Assembly: GCA_947846985.1 (NCBI GenBank)
Contig: CANTUZ010000011.1
Location: forward strand, 13,628,096 to 13,692,095
Source of the DNA: Fratercula arctica
Lineage: Eukaryota; Chordata; Aves; Charadriiformes; Alcidae
Direction of reading: 5' to 3'
Length of the DNA: 64,000 nucleotides
This document shows positions 11,101 to 25,055 of the stretch, one piece after another. The position numbers were made by a program, and so were the translations under genes. Below the pieces are notes generated by a model. That model was not told where the DNA came from. It was given only the letters and a program-made list of their open reading frames with translations, and searched no databases. Each line of letters opens with the position of its first letter. Positions within the stretch are counted from its first letter, which is position 1.

Positions 11101-14100
11101 ATTTGAACTGCATCAAATCCTCCAGGAGAAAATTCTCCAGCCCTTCTAATACAAACACAGGTTAGGACAAAGCCTTCTGATATCGGGAACAAGAGCTCTG
11201 AGAGCTATGCTCCAGGCAGCATCAACAGCAAAAGAACAAATTATCCTGTGGACTGGACCACCCTCAAACCTAAAACCAGACAGATCCCAGAAACTGGACC
11301 CAAAATAGAAATCACCCAGCCCCAATACACACATGAAAACATTCAGGTGCAGTGGGCAGTGACCAGTTAAAAAAAAAGAGAAGGAAAGAAAACAAAAAGA
11401 AAGTAAAAGAAAAAAGCTATAAACACCAAACTGAAACCCAGCTCCTCGAGCTGTGAGACCACACAGTGCTGCCCTGCATACAGGGCTCCAGTGTGTCCCC
11501 AGCAGAAGCACAGCAGGGCCTGGCAGTGTCACCGGAGGGCTGGTGCTCCCAGGGGATGGCAAGGACTGAGGACACCAAACCAATAGGAAGAAGGGGGTTT
11601 GCCCACTTGCTGCTGAGGACGAGAATATTTATTTACCCATCTGAAACACAGTTCCCCCTGACAGAAGGATGTCAGCTCTTCCACTGATCACAACTAGCTT
11701 CCCACCTCCTGCAGCAAGGGTCTCGCTCTCCCTCACCATTTCCTTTCAGTCCCTCCTCATTCACTCCTTTCACAGTGCACCACCACCAGCAGGGCTTGGA
11801 GCACTGGTTTCCCCAGCTCTCAGCCAGCTACCCAAACGGATGAGTGAAAAGAAAATTCTGCTCACTAAATCACAAGGAGTCACCTTGGGAGAGGGTACCT
11901 AATCGTGCAAAGACTGGAAATGATGATTTGCAATAAAGCCAGCTTGCATAAAGTCCCAAGACTCCTCTTCATAAGCCATACAGGAAATCAGAAGGAGAGA
12001 GAACTGTGTCCCTTGACTGAGTTTAATACGCTAATGGGTCATTTTGGTGGGCTTTGTGGGCTATCAGGCATCCAGGTAAGGATGGAGAGATTACGGAAGC
12101 GTAAACAGATGTTAAATTTCTGCTCTCAGGGATATCTGATCCTTAGCAGCCTATTTCAGCTGCGAGGCTGCCATCAGAGAAAATCTGTGAAAGCCAAAGA
12201 CATGAACATCTGTTTCAAAGCTACGGATGAGAGAGTAAGCACTGACTCCAAGGCAAAATGATGTGAACGTTACTGCGCTCTGAACAAGAAATGGCTCCAC
12301 AGCTTACTGGGCTTCTCCGGGAAGAACAGGGATCTTCTATGGACACCTCACAGGCTTAACATCCTGCTGAATTTTATTTATCTCTAAACAGCGCCCCGGA
12401 CAGCTTCTCTGATTAGCCAACTGATCTTAAAACTGCTTCAGATGTTCTTAGGACAAGTTTAGAGTAGAAGAAGTGGAAGATCACCTGTAGTGTGGTCAAA
12501 AATACTGCTTGATAAAGAGAGAACAAGAAACCAGCAATCACATCTGAGGACACTAGCTGGAACTGGAGACTAGGCCTGGCAATATTGCAGAGCAGAACTA
12601 AATCAGCCGGGCTGATTTACATCACAGATATTGGAAGATACAGAAAATTCTGGTATGTGGCTGAAAATCACTACATCTTTTGGGGTGAGGGAAAACTGAA
12701 CACAAGGATCGTGGACAAAAATCCCTCTCCTCAGTTGGCTTACGCTCCTAGGTATAACTATTCCTGACAGAAAAACAGTTTAATTAAAAAGAAGTGCAAG
12801 ATGTTTCCATGGGGCCATGGCAAGAAGCCTGAAGGTCAACCAAAGCACAAACCACTCTACTTGTCTCTGGATGAGAAACCAGCAGAAGCTGCTAATACTG
12901 AACCCCAAACAAGGAGGCGCTCCCTGCTGTGGGGCAGGGGGCTGAAGGGAGGGCCTCAGGTCATCGCGGCCATGCTCGGGCTGCTGACCCACACAGGTGC
13001 CACCTAAAAGATTATTGATGTTGTGGACTCTTCAAAGAAGAAACTTTCCCAGCCTTTGAGGGGCCTTTTTAAGTACCCTGGCTAATAAAACCCACACTAG
13101 GTATTATATACGCTATTTAAGTAAAAAGCAGAGCATCCTGCTCCAACAGGGAGAACACTCCCCAGCTTTCGTTCCAGTTTGGACTTTTTTTCATTTATGT
13201 ATTTTTATACCAGTTTGGAAAAATGAAGTATGCCAAAGATCTTGCAAAGCACCTTTTTTGTGTGAACTATCATCAGTGCCAGAGGGAAACCTCAGGACAG
13301 AAAGAAACCCCCCAGCTGCTGGGTAGGCTTCCCAAGAAAACCATTTCACCAAAATAAACTGGGGCTTCCCTATAGTTCCTCTGATGTGCCAGAGACAGTC
13401 CTGTTCCTTGAGTTTGTGGTACTCTCATGAAACAAGATGCAGAACCCCCCAGGGCAGCTGGGACAAGGACACATGGTGATACTGCAGGGTAAAGACAAAA
13501 GGGGGCTGGAGAACTGCACATACTGTGAAGTCGCTGCAATAAAACCCGGGGCCACAGCAGCAGAGCAGATGTCGAGAAGGGAGCGGGGCTCTCCACAGGG
13601 CGAAGAAGCTGGGGAGATTGTGAACCGCCACAGGCTGGGCTATAACAGACTAAAAAGAAAACAAGAAACCAGAAGCAAAGTCAAAGGACTGTGGGTGGAA
13701 CTGGAAGCCAGACCAGGCAACATCGTAGAGAGATGGTGCTGGTGCTGCCAGCCAGGGCAGGGACTTTTTCAAGGAAAACAAGAAGCCCAGAAGAGAAACC
13801 TGCCAAGGAGGTGAGGAGTTAATGTACAAACTGGCCTTGCGATTGTGAATTTGCACAGAGCTGGCACTGGACAAAATGGGCTGTTCTCTTTCCCACCTGG
13901 AAGAGTCTTGAACTCATATACCAATAAACTCTCAAGAAAATGAATAGGGGTTTTTTAGTGAGAGGAAGACCACGATGCCAGCTGACCCACAGCAAACAGG
14001 GACTTTGCATCTCTAGGAAGATCTGGGAGAGGAAGAGACCTAAGGAACAAGAGGAAGGTCTTTTACTAAGATTTGTAAAACAGAATACATTTTCCAGGGT

Positions 14101-17100
14101 CAAAAATGAGAAAAATTAGAACACAAATCCTCTGAGTTGGATTCCTCTCTCCTTTATCCTCTCCCTCACGGCTCTAGGAACAGTTGTCTATGGCAGAAAG
14201 GGTAAGGGATGCATAAGTATCACAGCAAAGTCTACAACTGTCTGCCTCCAAAGCCAACCTGCTGCAGCCACCAGCAGCCGCTCCAGCCTGTTCCAGAAGA
14301 GGCACTAATGTCTTTTTGTTATTTAAATTCATAGAGGCACAGAATGATAAAGGCTGAAGGAGAGGGAGGAGCAGGACTGGGGACAGCCCATCATCTAAGC
14401 CTCTCCCCAGCAGTGCTCTGCCAGCCGAAGCTGTGCTGCAGTGGTTTCACGCCAGTGATGTGACGAGGATCATTTTCCTCCTTTGCCGATGATGCTGGAG
14501 CACAGATGAGAGCTTCCTGAGTCACCCAGGGGCCTGGCAGCCCTGCCTGGGACCAGCTCGACACCCTCATTAAAGGTGCCACGATTACTTCTGCCAGGAC
14601 GATGGCTGATGAGGCCAAAATGCATAAAATGGAAAAATGAAAGAAAAAGGTGCCCCCACTTGCAGATCTCAAGTTATTTCAGTGATATTTCAGCACTCAG
14701 GGACTATTTTCCTGCAGAGGAAAGGAACGTAGATGGGAAGTGCAGCAAAAGCGTTGTGCTCGAGGAGCTCCCGCAGCAGCAGGAGCTGGCTGCTCTGCGG
14801 CGCTGGGGCCACACACACCCAGCGGGGAGAAAGTGGATGGGTAAGCTAAACGACACTGCAAGGAACCTTGTGCCAAGGCACGGCAGGCTTAAAAAAACAG
14901 AGGAAGAAGCTGGAAACAGGATTTGAGGGTACACTCCGGCAGCCGCATCTGCGTAGGCTGAGGGGAGCAGGATGAGTGTGCAGAGGCCCCAGGCTGCCTT
15001 GGCGCAGCAGGAGCCAGGATCAGCCAGAGGAAGCCTCCAGCTCGGGGGAGAGAGTAACATTTCCCCTGCTCTTTACAACATCACTGCAGCACACTGGCAG
15101 AACAAGGATTTGAATCTGCCCAGGGCAGAAGGGGCTGATAAGGCATAAGGGGTGCAGCCTGGTCACGGCAGCTGCAAACAGGACTCGGCCCTTCCAGAAG
15201 TGGGGCAGGAAGATACCTGACTGCACTGGAAATTTGCAGCTGTGGTAGTGGAAATTTGGGTATTGGTGAAGGACGGAGGAGCAGCTGTGGGAGGCCCCCA
15301 TACCAATTTTATCTGCATCTAATTAGCAGCTTCTGTAGCCATCTCTGTGTTTCACTCATCAATACAGAACAGCTAACAACTTCTGGCTTGTGACCTCCAC
15401 AAAGCTATTTCCTACTGCTGAATGTCCTTCCAAGGATGATGTGCCTGCTGCACTGATGTTGCTCTTGGGGAAGGCCCAGGAGAGGGACAGCAACACCACC
15501 AAATAACCAGAGACACTGCCTTCGCAATCCAGCTAGTTGCAGGGCAGTGCTCCTGGTGCCCTGCACGCAGCACGGTGTCACACCATGGAGTTGCAAGCAG
15601 GTGTCATTAAGATCACAGCCAAGACCTCAGATCACCAGACTGACACGTTTCTTCCCAAGCCACCATCCCTCTTCTAAATCTTCTTGATGTTCTCTTATGC
15701 TGAAGCAGAAGAGAACAAGTGAAGTTCCTGCCTGTAGAGCAAAGAGAGACCGCAGAGAACAGCTGGTTTCCCTGAACACAGGTGGGGAGCTGGGGCTTCA
15801 GAAGGCAACCGCTCCGCAAGCTGGTAGGACACCACAGGCTCGAAGGAGACAGAGAGAGCAGGAGGTGGACAGCCCCAAACGTGGATGGCCCATAGGGCAG
15901 ATTTAGACAGAGCAGGAACAGGGAGATTAATGCACAATCTCGGCTGCCCCAAAAGCAACAGCAATCTGAGAAAGAAAAGGCTGAGTAGTTTGGGATGAAC
16001 CAGTCACTAGTCCAAGCTCAGCCCTGTCCTGAAACCTCATTTCAAATAACTGCACCATCAGTAGCTGCTGCTGCCTTGGAGACCTCACTTCCGTTCCACT
16101 CACAGGTCTCCCTTCATTCAATTTCATGTTTTATCCCCACTGGGACAAACAGCCCCTTGCCACTAATGTTTTAGAAACTATGTGGTTGCCCAGATCCTCT
16201 AACCTTCCTTCTCCTGCAGGCCTAGCCATGGCCGCCCAAGTACAGTGGGTTCAGAGAAAAGAAGGTGGCACCATCCCAGCCCACAACTTCGTCATTTCAA
16301 AATTTAGCCGCTGTAAACCTATCGGGTTTTATTTGTTTAAAAGTAAGCCCCCAAGGCCAGCACCCCTGTAGGGCTCAGACCACCTCTCTTCCCTTGGGAA
16401 AGCCAGCTCAACATGCTGTGCAATGTCATCTCCAACTGTGATGGAGAGCACGGCACTGGTGCCTTCTGCCTCCCAGGTGGAAGCTGTACCTGCATCACAG
16501 ACCCTCGATGCTGATAAGATTATCCTACGATGCTGAACACCCCTTGTGCAACACAGTCTGCGACAATGGAATTTCTGTGCCAGCAGATGTATCTCCTTCT
16601 GGATGACGTTAGCTACTCCAACAGAATGCTCGTCTTGGCACAGCTGTACCACTGCAGAGCTTCGGATAACAAAGTCAGGCAGCTGTAGGTATGGCTTTTT
16701 CTTACCCATGGCTGCTACCCATTGTAGCATAACTATAGTTACCCGTATCACACACGCTAGGTTTGGGAAGCTGGGGGTGCCCTGGCATGATTTCACTACA
16801 TCAGCGGTTTTCAATCTGTCATCTGCAAACTCCATCTACAAGTTCCACCAAAGGCAACTAAGAGAAACAAGCTTTTAGCTACAGGCAGCCTCTACTGGAG
16901 ACTTTTAGGGATTCAAGAACAGGTTGAAACACCGCTGCGTGGTGATCCAAAACACTCAGAGACCTGGCCAGTGATCCCACTGCTGTGAAGAAGTCAATAT
17001 TTACTGGAGAAAAATCAAAGGATAGTCGTTACTCCAGTAACCTGCCACACTAGAGACAAGTACGAATTATATTCACAGCAGGTAGAGCTGGGGCTGAGAC

Positions 17101-18069
17101 ATGTCTACCTGGCATGTGAGACCAGCAGGAGTGAATGTTTCCAGATCAGATCAGGGCATATTCCAAAGAAGACAGAGAGAGCTGGAAATGAGAGCAACAA
17201 ACTCTTACGTAGCTCACGTGTACTCTTTCATGGGAGCTGTGGGAGCACTTAAGAGTTGATACCATAAACAGAGTTAAAAGACTGATGCCATTAGCTACCA
17301 GCCAGCAGCAAGCAAAGGACAAGAGAGCGAGCGAGCGGCTGCTGCCCACCTCACCCAGCTCCATGGACAAGCAGCTCCTCAAAGATGCCCAGTGAGCAGC
17401 ACCGCTGAGTCAAGACAAAGATTACTCCACGTTGCCCAGCTGGGAAATGAGGCTGCATATTGTTTCTGGTTTTAAGGTGATTTTTGGAGTAGCATTAAGG
17501 TAGAAAATGGACAGTCCAGAAAACTGCTACGCTTTCCATCTCCAGAGCAGGTCCGGCATGGTAAGCACAAAGCAAAGATACTCCATCATACTTCAGCAAG
17601 AGCAAAACACTTTCTAGGTATCCACTCCATTCCCGCTTCTTCCGGTGACGCTACACCACGGCACATACTTACATTAAAAGCAAATTTTAAGTCACCAGCT
17701 TATTTCACTAAAGACACCAAGAAGCTATTAGATGTCAACTTGTGCCTACCACCAACCTAGGCTGTATCTGAACCAGTGACCCAGAGGTGAAAGGCCCATG
17801 CCCCATTATCAGTCTCCAGAGACACATGATCCCCTCAAAACAGTAGGTTCCTGATAGGCATTTTCAAAGGGCACAAGCAATTATGAGAGCTTCACAAATC
17901 ACTGACAATATGCCCATTATACAACGCATTTTCAGCAAATTAGCAGCCTTTACACTGGAAATAAACAGAAAAGAGCAGTAGATGGGTGCTAGATGGAAGA
18001 ACATTAGTTCTCCATCACATTTCATCCCTAATGGACTGAAGTACAAATATAAGTATGGGCATCACCTAC
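8166..18069 (-). other. MAP2K4: MAP2K4 intron 3
   Basis: A 9,904-bp phase-0 intron between the GTAGGT donor of exon 3 and the TTTCAG acceptor of exon 4. It contains an AT-rich dinucleotide stretch (8797-8862) and purine-rich low-complexity DNA near 11368-11420, but no CR1 or LTR that I can recognise. An unassigned 168-codon open frame lies on the minus strand at 16329-16835. No recognised gene is nested here. Confidence 0.9.
8797..8862. repeat. AT-rich dinucleotide stretch
   Basis: Interrupted TA and CA dinucleotide repeats (TATGTGTATACACACACTAT, then ATATATATAATATATATA). Confidence 0.85.
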
Positions 18070-18244
18070 TTTAACTGCCATAATTTGCCCACTTGGTTTG
18101 TGGACCATTTTGTTGACAGAACCATAAGCGCCTCGTCCAATTTCTCCAAGGTCTTTCAAGTCCTCTGCTGTAAAATCCCAATGTTGTTCAGGGGAAATCT
18201 TCAATTTTCCTGATGATTCAATGCTGTGTGTTCTCAGTCTCTCT
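18070..18244 (-). CDS. MAP2K4: MAP2K4 exon 3 (kinase N-lobe, Gly-rich loop and ATP lysine)
   Basis: Second recognised MAP2K4 exon. The minus strand reads ATTTTTGACAG, then the exon, then a GTAGGTGAT donor (18069-18061). Its first base completes the Ile codon from exon 2. The next 58 codons run from ERLRTHSIESSGKL through the kinase start HWDFTAEDLKDLGEIG to SGQIMAVK. The glycine-rich ATP loop GRGAYGSV is intact. The last residue is the beta-3 lysine of the AVK motif (human K131), which binds ATP phosphates and is essential for activity. The exon ends exactly on that codon (phase 0). Length is 175 bp, so skipping it would shift the frame. All 58 residues match the human protein as I remember it, so strong purifying selection is expected. 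An open frame continues past the donor but loses MAP2K4 similarity, which supports the boundary. Confidence 0.98.
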
Positions 18245-20056
18245 CTGTCAAAAATATTGGGAAGCAATTTTTCCACATTTTAAATAGTCTGTAAATTTCT
18301 CTTTTCAGCACTTGATTAAACATTAGAAGAGAGGGGTTCACAAAGGCTACAGCAACAATCTAACTCCGCGAAGGATTTTCATTGGGGTAGGGGGTGCAGG
18401 GGTGAGGGAAAATGTTAAATCAAAAATGACATATACATGCCCACAGCTACAATTAAGGATAAGTTTCTCCAGCTGCGGCATAAAATTCAACGTGTCTCAT
18501 ACAGTAGAGCCATTCTAGTCACTTATTTACACAGTTCTTTCTACTTTGCATAAAATACATCAGGCTTCAAGCAGGATCTGGTAACATGGAGAACCAAGAG
18601 TCCAAAGTGCTCTCCCGAGCCCCATCTCCCAAAAGCTTCTGCTGCTCTACACCACCACGGTCCCGGCAACTCTCTCCCTTCTAGTTGGGTGTCTGTGCAA
18701 CACAGGCAAGATCTTCTGTGGGAATCAAGGGGACTTTAGAAAGAGTTTGCTCTTAATGGAAAACTGCAATTAATTTAAAAAACAAAAAAACATTTTAGGT
18801 AATCATTTAATGTATTCAAAAACAAATAAAGAGCCAATAATTCATATAAAAAAACCAAGAGAAATGGTTTGTGACATATGAAAACACAAACTGACTGTTC
18901 AAGTGTGTCTTTACCAAACACCTAAATTAATGTTCTTGGGCAAACACGGCTCCTACTGAAGCCACCAGGAGTTGTCCAGGTAAGGAGCAGACCAAGAAGA
19001 GTTCAACGGCTATTTTAAGGTGCCCACAATTACTCACTCAAACGCAGCAATGCTATCACTGAATTAGTAGGAAAAGCACAAATATTTTCAACACTGATCA
19101 TCCTAAAATGCCATGCAAATATTCAGTTTTTCATTAATTAATTAGCTGATTCACACTTCTTGGGTTGTAAAGTAAGTCAAAAGCCTGAGTTTCCCACTTT
19201 CAAGTAGCATTAACGGCATTAAAGACAGTTCCCATGCCAGGGCACACCGAGCTCACGGAGATATTAACGCCCACAGGTACTTCTGGCCACCTTGTGTACA
19301 AGGGAGATTCTGTCAGACTCACCCCTTGGACCCCGATCACTTCTCTTGGGCACTTGATCTAGGTTCCTGCCAAACGAGCAGAATGCACATGAGGTATCCA
19401 ACCAAACAGATACAGCTTATTGAGTTCATCAGCCAGAGGAATACACACGTTACGGCTGATTCCATGCTGATAAACCAACTGTTTGTCAACCAGCTAGCTG
19501 CAAACACTACCCTGTTGGATGCAATGGTACCATGACCTCCACCAGTTTTATTTGGAACCCAGGTTTTGCAAGGGCAATGAGGTCAGGTCCAAAGGTCAAT
19601 TGACTGAAGCAGCTACAGTTCAGATGGCTTCACCTGCTGCACTCCAGCTTCTCTGCAAAGCTTTGGTTTAGCACCTTGCGGGCTTTGAGCAGCAGCATGT
19701 CCTGAACCCTTGACCCGTTCGATGAAGAGCCTTGCTCAACAGCTCCTCTCCCCTTCTGTGCTGGGCCTGCCCTGGTCCTTCCTGCTCTCTAACCTGCCTA
19801 CCTTAAGATTTTTAATCTGCCACTCCCTCCAGTGCCCCTCCACTGCCCTTAGGAAGAATTCGGGAAACCTGCTGGTAGCGCTACAACACAGCACAGATGT
19901 GACGGACACAGCAGCCCACGGAGGCAGAGGTGGCACCCCTTTGTTAGCACTATATACTTGACTTTCTGTGCATAATAAAACACTGCATTGAGTGGGGTTC
20001 TCCGTGGAATTTGCTTACTCAAAAGCAAGGAATGAAAATAAGGGAGTAAAATGACC

Positions 20057-20111
20057 AAAAAAAAAAAAAAAGACAAGAAGAAAATAAGAGAAGAAAAAAA
20101 AGGAAAAGAAA
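20057..20111. repeat. A15 tract and purine-rich low-complexity DNA
   Basis: A15 followed by GACAAGAAGAAAATAAGAGA-type purine sequence. Confidence 0.9.
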
Positions 20112-21752
20112 CATGACCTCCAGACTTGCCAGCTGTCTTTGCAGGCAGCTGACATTGGAAACTACATTAATCGCTATCTAACTGCTCGACCATCCTATTT
20201 TGTCAGCACCATAAAACCAGTTCTTCTTTTGATGGAAGAAGGTAGGTGACAAGCATCATGCTGAGGAGGCACTGGCAAATGGGCATTTCCTGCCTACCCT
20301 CTGCCAGCTGGCGAAGAATCACGACCATCCAGAGCTACATCTTGTTCAAAAAGGCAGGAAGAAATAGGCAGATAGGTGTCACCAGGAGGACAAAATGTGA
20401 GATTTGATTTTCTGAGCAAACCCTTTTCTGCCCAGGAAACTTTGCTTTTCTTACCCTATATCAGAAGAGAAAATGAATTTGAATTCATTATTTCCTTGTT
20501 ACACAAGAAGCCTGTTTCTCCCCAGCTGTAGCATGAAAGCAGATCTGTGCCATTGTTCCTGCAGCTGCAGGATGGTTGGCTGGAGCAGATGGGAAGAAGA
20601 TGGGAGCTGGGAGCTCTGTGGGTCTGCCCCAAGCGCCTGCCGCAGCTGGGTTCTGGTGGGAAGCAGTGGAGCTCCAGGAGTTTGGATCGAGATGTGCCGT
20701 CACCGTCCACCATCCACAAAGCCTCACGCGTTGGAGCTGGGCTTAATTTCCATTACATATTTATTATGCCATCTGCCTTGTTTTGCAATCACAGTTCCTG
20801 CTTATCTTTTTTCAAATACCCAGGGAAATGGTCAAGTAACCAAGTGACAGGTTTGACAGAGTGACAGACACTTTAATACAGATTTTGCTCATTTAGCTAA
20901 TTTGTCTCATGCAAACAATGCAGTTTTCCTTTAAGCAGCATGGTCTTTTTCTTAAGAGTCAGTAACCGGAATGCAAAGATTACTTTTAGCATCAAAAAAC
21001 TACACTTTATGTCAGGAATTTTCCAGTGTAAATCAAAATCCCAAGGGATTCCGATGTCAAGAAAGCAGCTCAAAAAATGCAAATGTAGAACACAGACTCT
21101 CTGCATTGATATCAAATGGGAATTTTCTGATGTAAAACCGAGTGAGGCAGTAAGAACAAGTAAATAATCAATGCAGTACATCTATTACTAGATTTGCACT
21201 GCTGCAGATACACGAGGACATAAATCCACGGGGCAGACATGCCCCCAAAATACCCAAAGCCCTGCCTAAACCGTGCCCTACATCCCACTGCACTGGACAC
21301 TACAACAGCTGGCTTCAGAAATAGAAGGGTAACCACACAGAACAGTGTCTAACAAAGGTGAAAAGTAATTGATGCCCAGTCCCTGCTTCTGCAGCTGATC
21401 AGATTTCAGTCCCTGTGTTCAGTGCTCATTAGTTTGCACAGATGTGGTCGGACATGTGCCTCCTCTTTCCATTTTGTTTTTAAGCTGTGCAATCCAAATC
21501 TCTCAAAGGCTGGGAATGTTGGGCAAAAATGGCCAGATATTCTCTCCAAATGATCGAGACATCTAAAATGGACTTGTGGGGCTTAATGTAGGATTTAAAA
21601 AGTAAAATAAATAGCTAAAGAGGGTGAGAGATTCCTCAAACAGTTAAAAGTAGGATTTTCAAATGTGCATTAGGGACTATAGCTCCTGTTGACTTGCCCA
21701 GGACTATTTGAGCTTCCAACTCCTCATCTTGCTTTTGAAGAGTTTTAAAAGC

Positions 21753-21784
21753 AAAAAAAAAAAAAAAGAAAAAAAAAAAAAAAA
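21753..21784. repeat. A-rich tract
   Basis: A15, one G, then A16. The upstream sequence was not recognised as a retrocopied gene. Confidence 0.95.
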
Positions 21785-24700
21785 GATAGGCTCAGAATGT
21801 CCTTGCGATTAGTGCACTTGAAAGGCCCCAATGTATCAGTCTTACTGCAGATGGTTACTATGCTTGTCACAGTAGTTATTCCAGGGATTAGGAGCACCAA
21901 GCAAGACAACAACTCCTCCAAACAGTTGCCCTTTGTCAGAAATGAAAACGTTTGTGGGTCCAGCTTGGCAGGAGGCAGCCGGCCGGCTGGCACCAGGCAC
22001 TGCGGCCAGGCCAAGGATGGGGTCACACGCCCCAGGGACGGGAGGTTGATCACTGCAAGCCTGGCCAGGAGGAGCCCGTGGGAAGGCCTGCCACCACTGA
22101 AGGCCCATGAAGCCTCCCAGGAACAACCACAGAGACCTTGGCAAGCTCTCGGACAGGTTGTGTTAGTTCCCCGAGCCCTGCTGCTAGCACCAAACCGCAG
22201 GGATGCCAAACCCTTTTAAAACAAGCATTTCTTTGGCATGAAAAAGGAGGACTGAGGGGAGAAGCAGAGAAAAGTTGGTGGATTTTTTAATCAAAATTGA
22301 GTTATCAGACATAAAGCAAGGCCAGAAAGATGCTGTAGGTAGCTACCTATCTCCTCTTTGGTTTACTTTGTGAAGAGTTACGCAGGACTCAAAGAAGCCC
22401 AAAAGTTAAGGTATTGTACGTTACAGTTGGCATGAATAAAACAAATCTGCTGAGTCAAAAAGATCCAAGAAAACTTGGATCCAGCTGTGCTTCACAAGCC
22501 TGCCTAGTGCTGGATTCTTCCAGGAAGTCTCTCATTAAGGCTCCTATTTACACTGTAGTTAATGAGAAAACATTCTACTTCTCCACAAGTTTGGTAAAAG
22601 CTGCTCAACACAACGGGACTTTAGATCTGATCTGTGGGCAAGCAGCCAAAGGAATGCTAAAAAGTAAATCCTAACAGAAAAGCTTCCATGCAAAATGCAG
22701 GTTTTTAATAACACTGTGCACTGTTGGTAACTTCAGAGTACAAACATGGCTTATGACTTTGGCTAATGTGTTTCCACCGAGTCTTTCAAATAGCCTGGAA
22801 ACACTGCAATGCTTCTGTCTCAATGTCTGTGGTACTTATAAAACAGTTTTCAGATCCTGCCACCTAACACTAATAAAAAAGCAACCCTAGTTTAAATTTT
22901 ACGGGAGAAAGTCTCCAAAATAAGTGGGTTTTGTGTTTGTTTTTTTTTTTTCTAGAGGGCTGAAAACGTTGGTGCTCTCACAAATCTTTCCGATTTTCAC
23001 GAGAAGAAATTTCCGCTTCCAATAAGCTGATGAGCAGCAGCATCCTTTCAGGAGGGGCAGAACTAAATTGGTTTTGCTCTGACCCAGGTAAGCTGTCCTG
23101 AGGCTTAGTTATATTGAATAGCAGATTCCTAGACGTGAAGAGGAGCTACAGAAAACGTGTCAAAGGAAGGAAAGGGTTTAGTTTTGCATCTCTTAGCTAC
23201 TGAGACTAAAAGTAAAAGCCCACTTGCTCCCTTTCACCATGACCAAGTGGCAGACGTTATCCCTAGCATTGCTCTGCCTTTCCATGTTCCTCCAAAACTT
23301 TAAAATAAAGGGACTAACAAGAAGATGCCACAGCCCCTTCCACAGCCCTCAAGACTTGATCCAGCACACGCTCATGGCCACAAAGTATCTCCCTGACTTC
23401 AGTAGGGTTTGGCTGAGGCTTTTAAAACTTCAATATTTTGTATGAAGCTCCCCTGGTAAACTGCTGAGTTATAATGGATTTTGATTAAACCTGCCCTTGA
23501 CAGAGGAAACCTCTCAGTTCATCGTGGTGAAGCCTGTACTGAATTTAACTGAGCACATTAATCTCAAACTCATTTTGATTTGGACGTGAGCCAAACTGCA
23601 GCACATTCGCTGAACCCACCATGGCTGGGTATTCAAAACTTACACCGGATTCGAGCATTTCAGAATAACACCAGAGAAAACTGAGCTAATTAATTTAAAC
23701 AGCCCTTCTGAGAACGCTGACTCTTTTTCTGAAACATTACATCTCCTGAGCCATGGTCAGCTACCCAAGAAAGAACAGGCAACAGAGACACAAGCACATC
23801 CATAAGAATCAACAAAAGAACTTGAACATACACTCTAAATAGTTTGCAAAATGATACTGCGATGCAATATCATTATCATTACACAAAAATCACCCAATGG
23901 AATGACACTATTTCTGAGACAAATTCCATTACTTTAATAGATGCCATTTTTGCAGGTATGGAAAATATTTGACAATGGCTAACAGACAGTTAAGCTTACT
24001 GTAGCCTGCTGGAAAGTTTCTCGATGAGGTCCGCTTCTCTCCTTTTGAAACTGAATGGGACAATGTGATTACTACCCAGGGTTGCTTGTGTATCACTTCA
24101 GCCAGGAAAAGTTGTGAAAATGACAGGAAAACATGGTGCTGTTATCACATGACACAATAACGTATAACACAATACTCAGCTAGTCACCTACCCATGAAGT
24201 GCTTAGCATAAGAAATTAGTAAACTATATATTTTTCTTCTAAATTTTGCCTAGACAACCTCCCCTCATTGGGAGCAATACAGCATCTCATGATTTGAACT
24301 GTGTTTTAACATATGAAATTGTAAGCAATTTGGTTTCTTACAGCAATGGCAATTATTATTTCCAATTGTATTATTGCTGAGATTAGAAACATGAATAATT
24401 GCTTTCAACTTGCTAACCAAATGTCTCTATGTTAGTGACATGCTGTTGCCTCACTGCACATTGACCATCACTGCTGGTTTTCTTGCAGTCTCTAAAGCAG
24501 AAATTACTAAAAAAATTTTTGTTTTAAAAAAATCTAGCTTCCATCCTGAATCCACCAATCTAGGACTGGTGGTCTCTCCCAAGTGGGCTTGATTCATCTT
24601 ATCCTCTCTCTTCATGAGTAAGCCTGCACAACCTGAACAAATATGTCCTTTCTTATTACCTTCAGAGACACACAACTAACAGATAAACAGAAGGTTAATT

Positions 24701-24947
24701 GGAATTATTAGTACTATAAGACTTCTCTAAAAACAAAAATCAGGTTCTGGATGTCCAAGTCCCTCAAGCTGTCCAGCTTTGGAAATCTCCTTTCCCAACA
24801 CAAGGACCTGTTATCTCAGAACGGTTCAAGTAGCTCAGGCAAGATGGGCTCCTGCTAAGCACATGGAAAACAAGCTCTCAAGTACTTGTAGAAATGGCCA
24901 ATGTAGCTACCTACAAACGGTCAGCAATGCAAACTTACGTTTCTAAA

Positions 24948-25055
24948 ATCATAGAATGGTTTAGGTTGGAAGGGACCTTAAAGATCATCTAGTTCCAACC
25001 CCCCTGCCGTGGGCAGGGACACCTCCCACTAGATCAGGTTGCTCAGAGCCCCGTC
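24948..25055 (-). mobile_element. CR1 3' end remnant (about 108 bp)
   Basis: ATCATAGAATGGTTTAGGTT followed by the CR1 3' UTR reverse complement through CACTAGATCAGGTTGCTCAG. The similarity ends at about 25055. This is a strongly 5'-truncated copy in the same orientation as MAP2K4, and the only clear CR1 in the 18-kb intron 2. Confidence 0.88.

Noticed and set aside
21745..22219. Opposite-strand frames of 140 and 154 codons after an A-rich tract
   Set aside because: The A tract lies upstream of the plus frame, the wrong side for a plus-strand retrocopy tail, and neither translation resembles a known protein.
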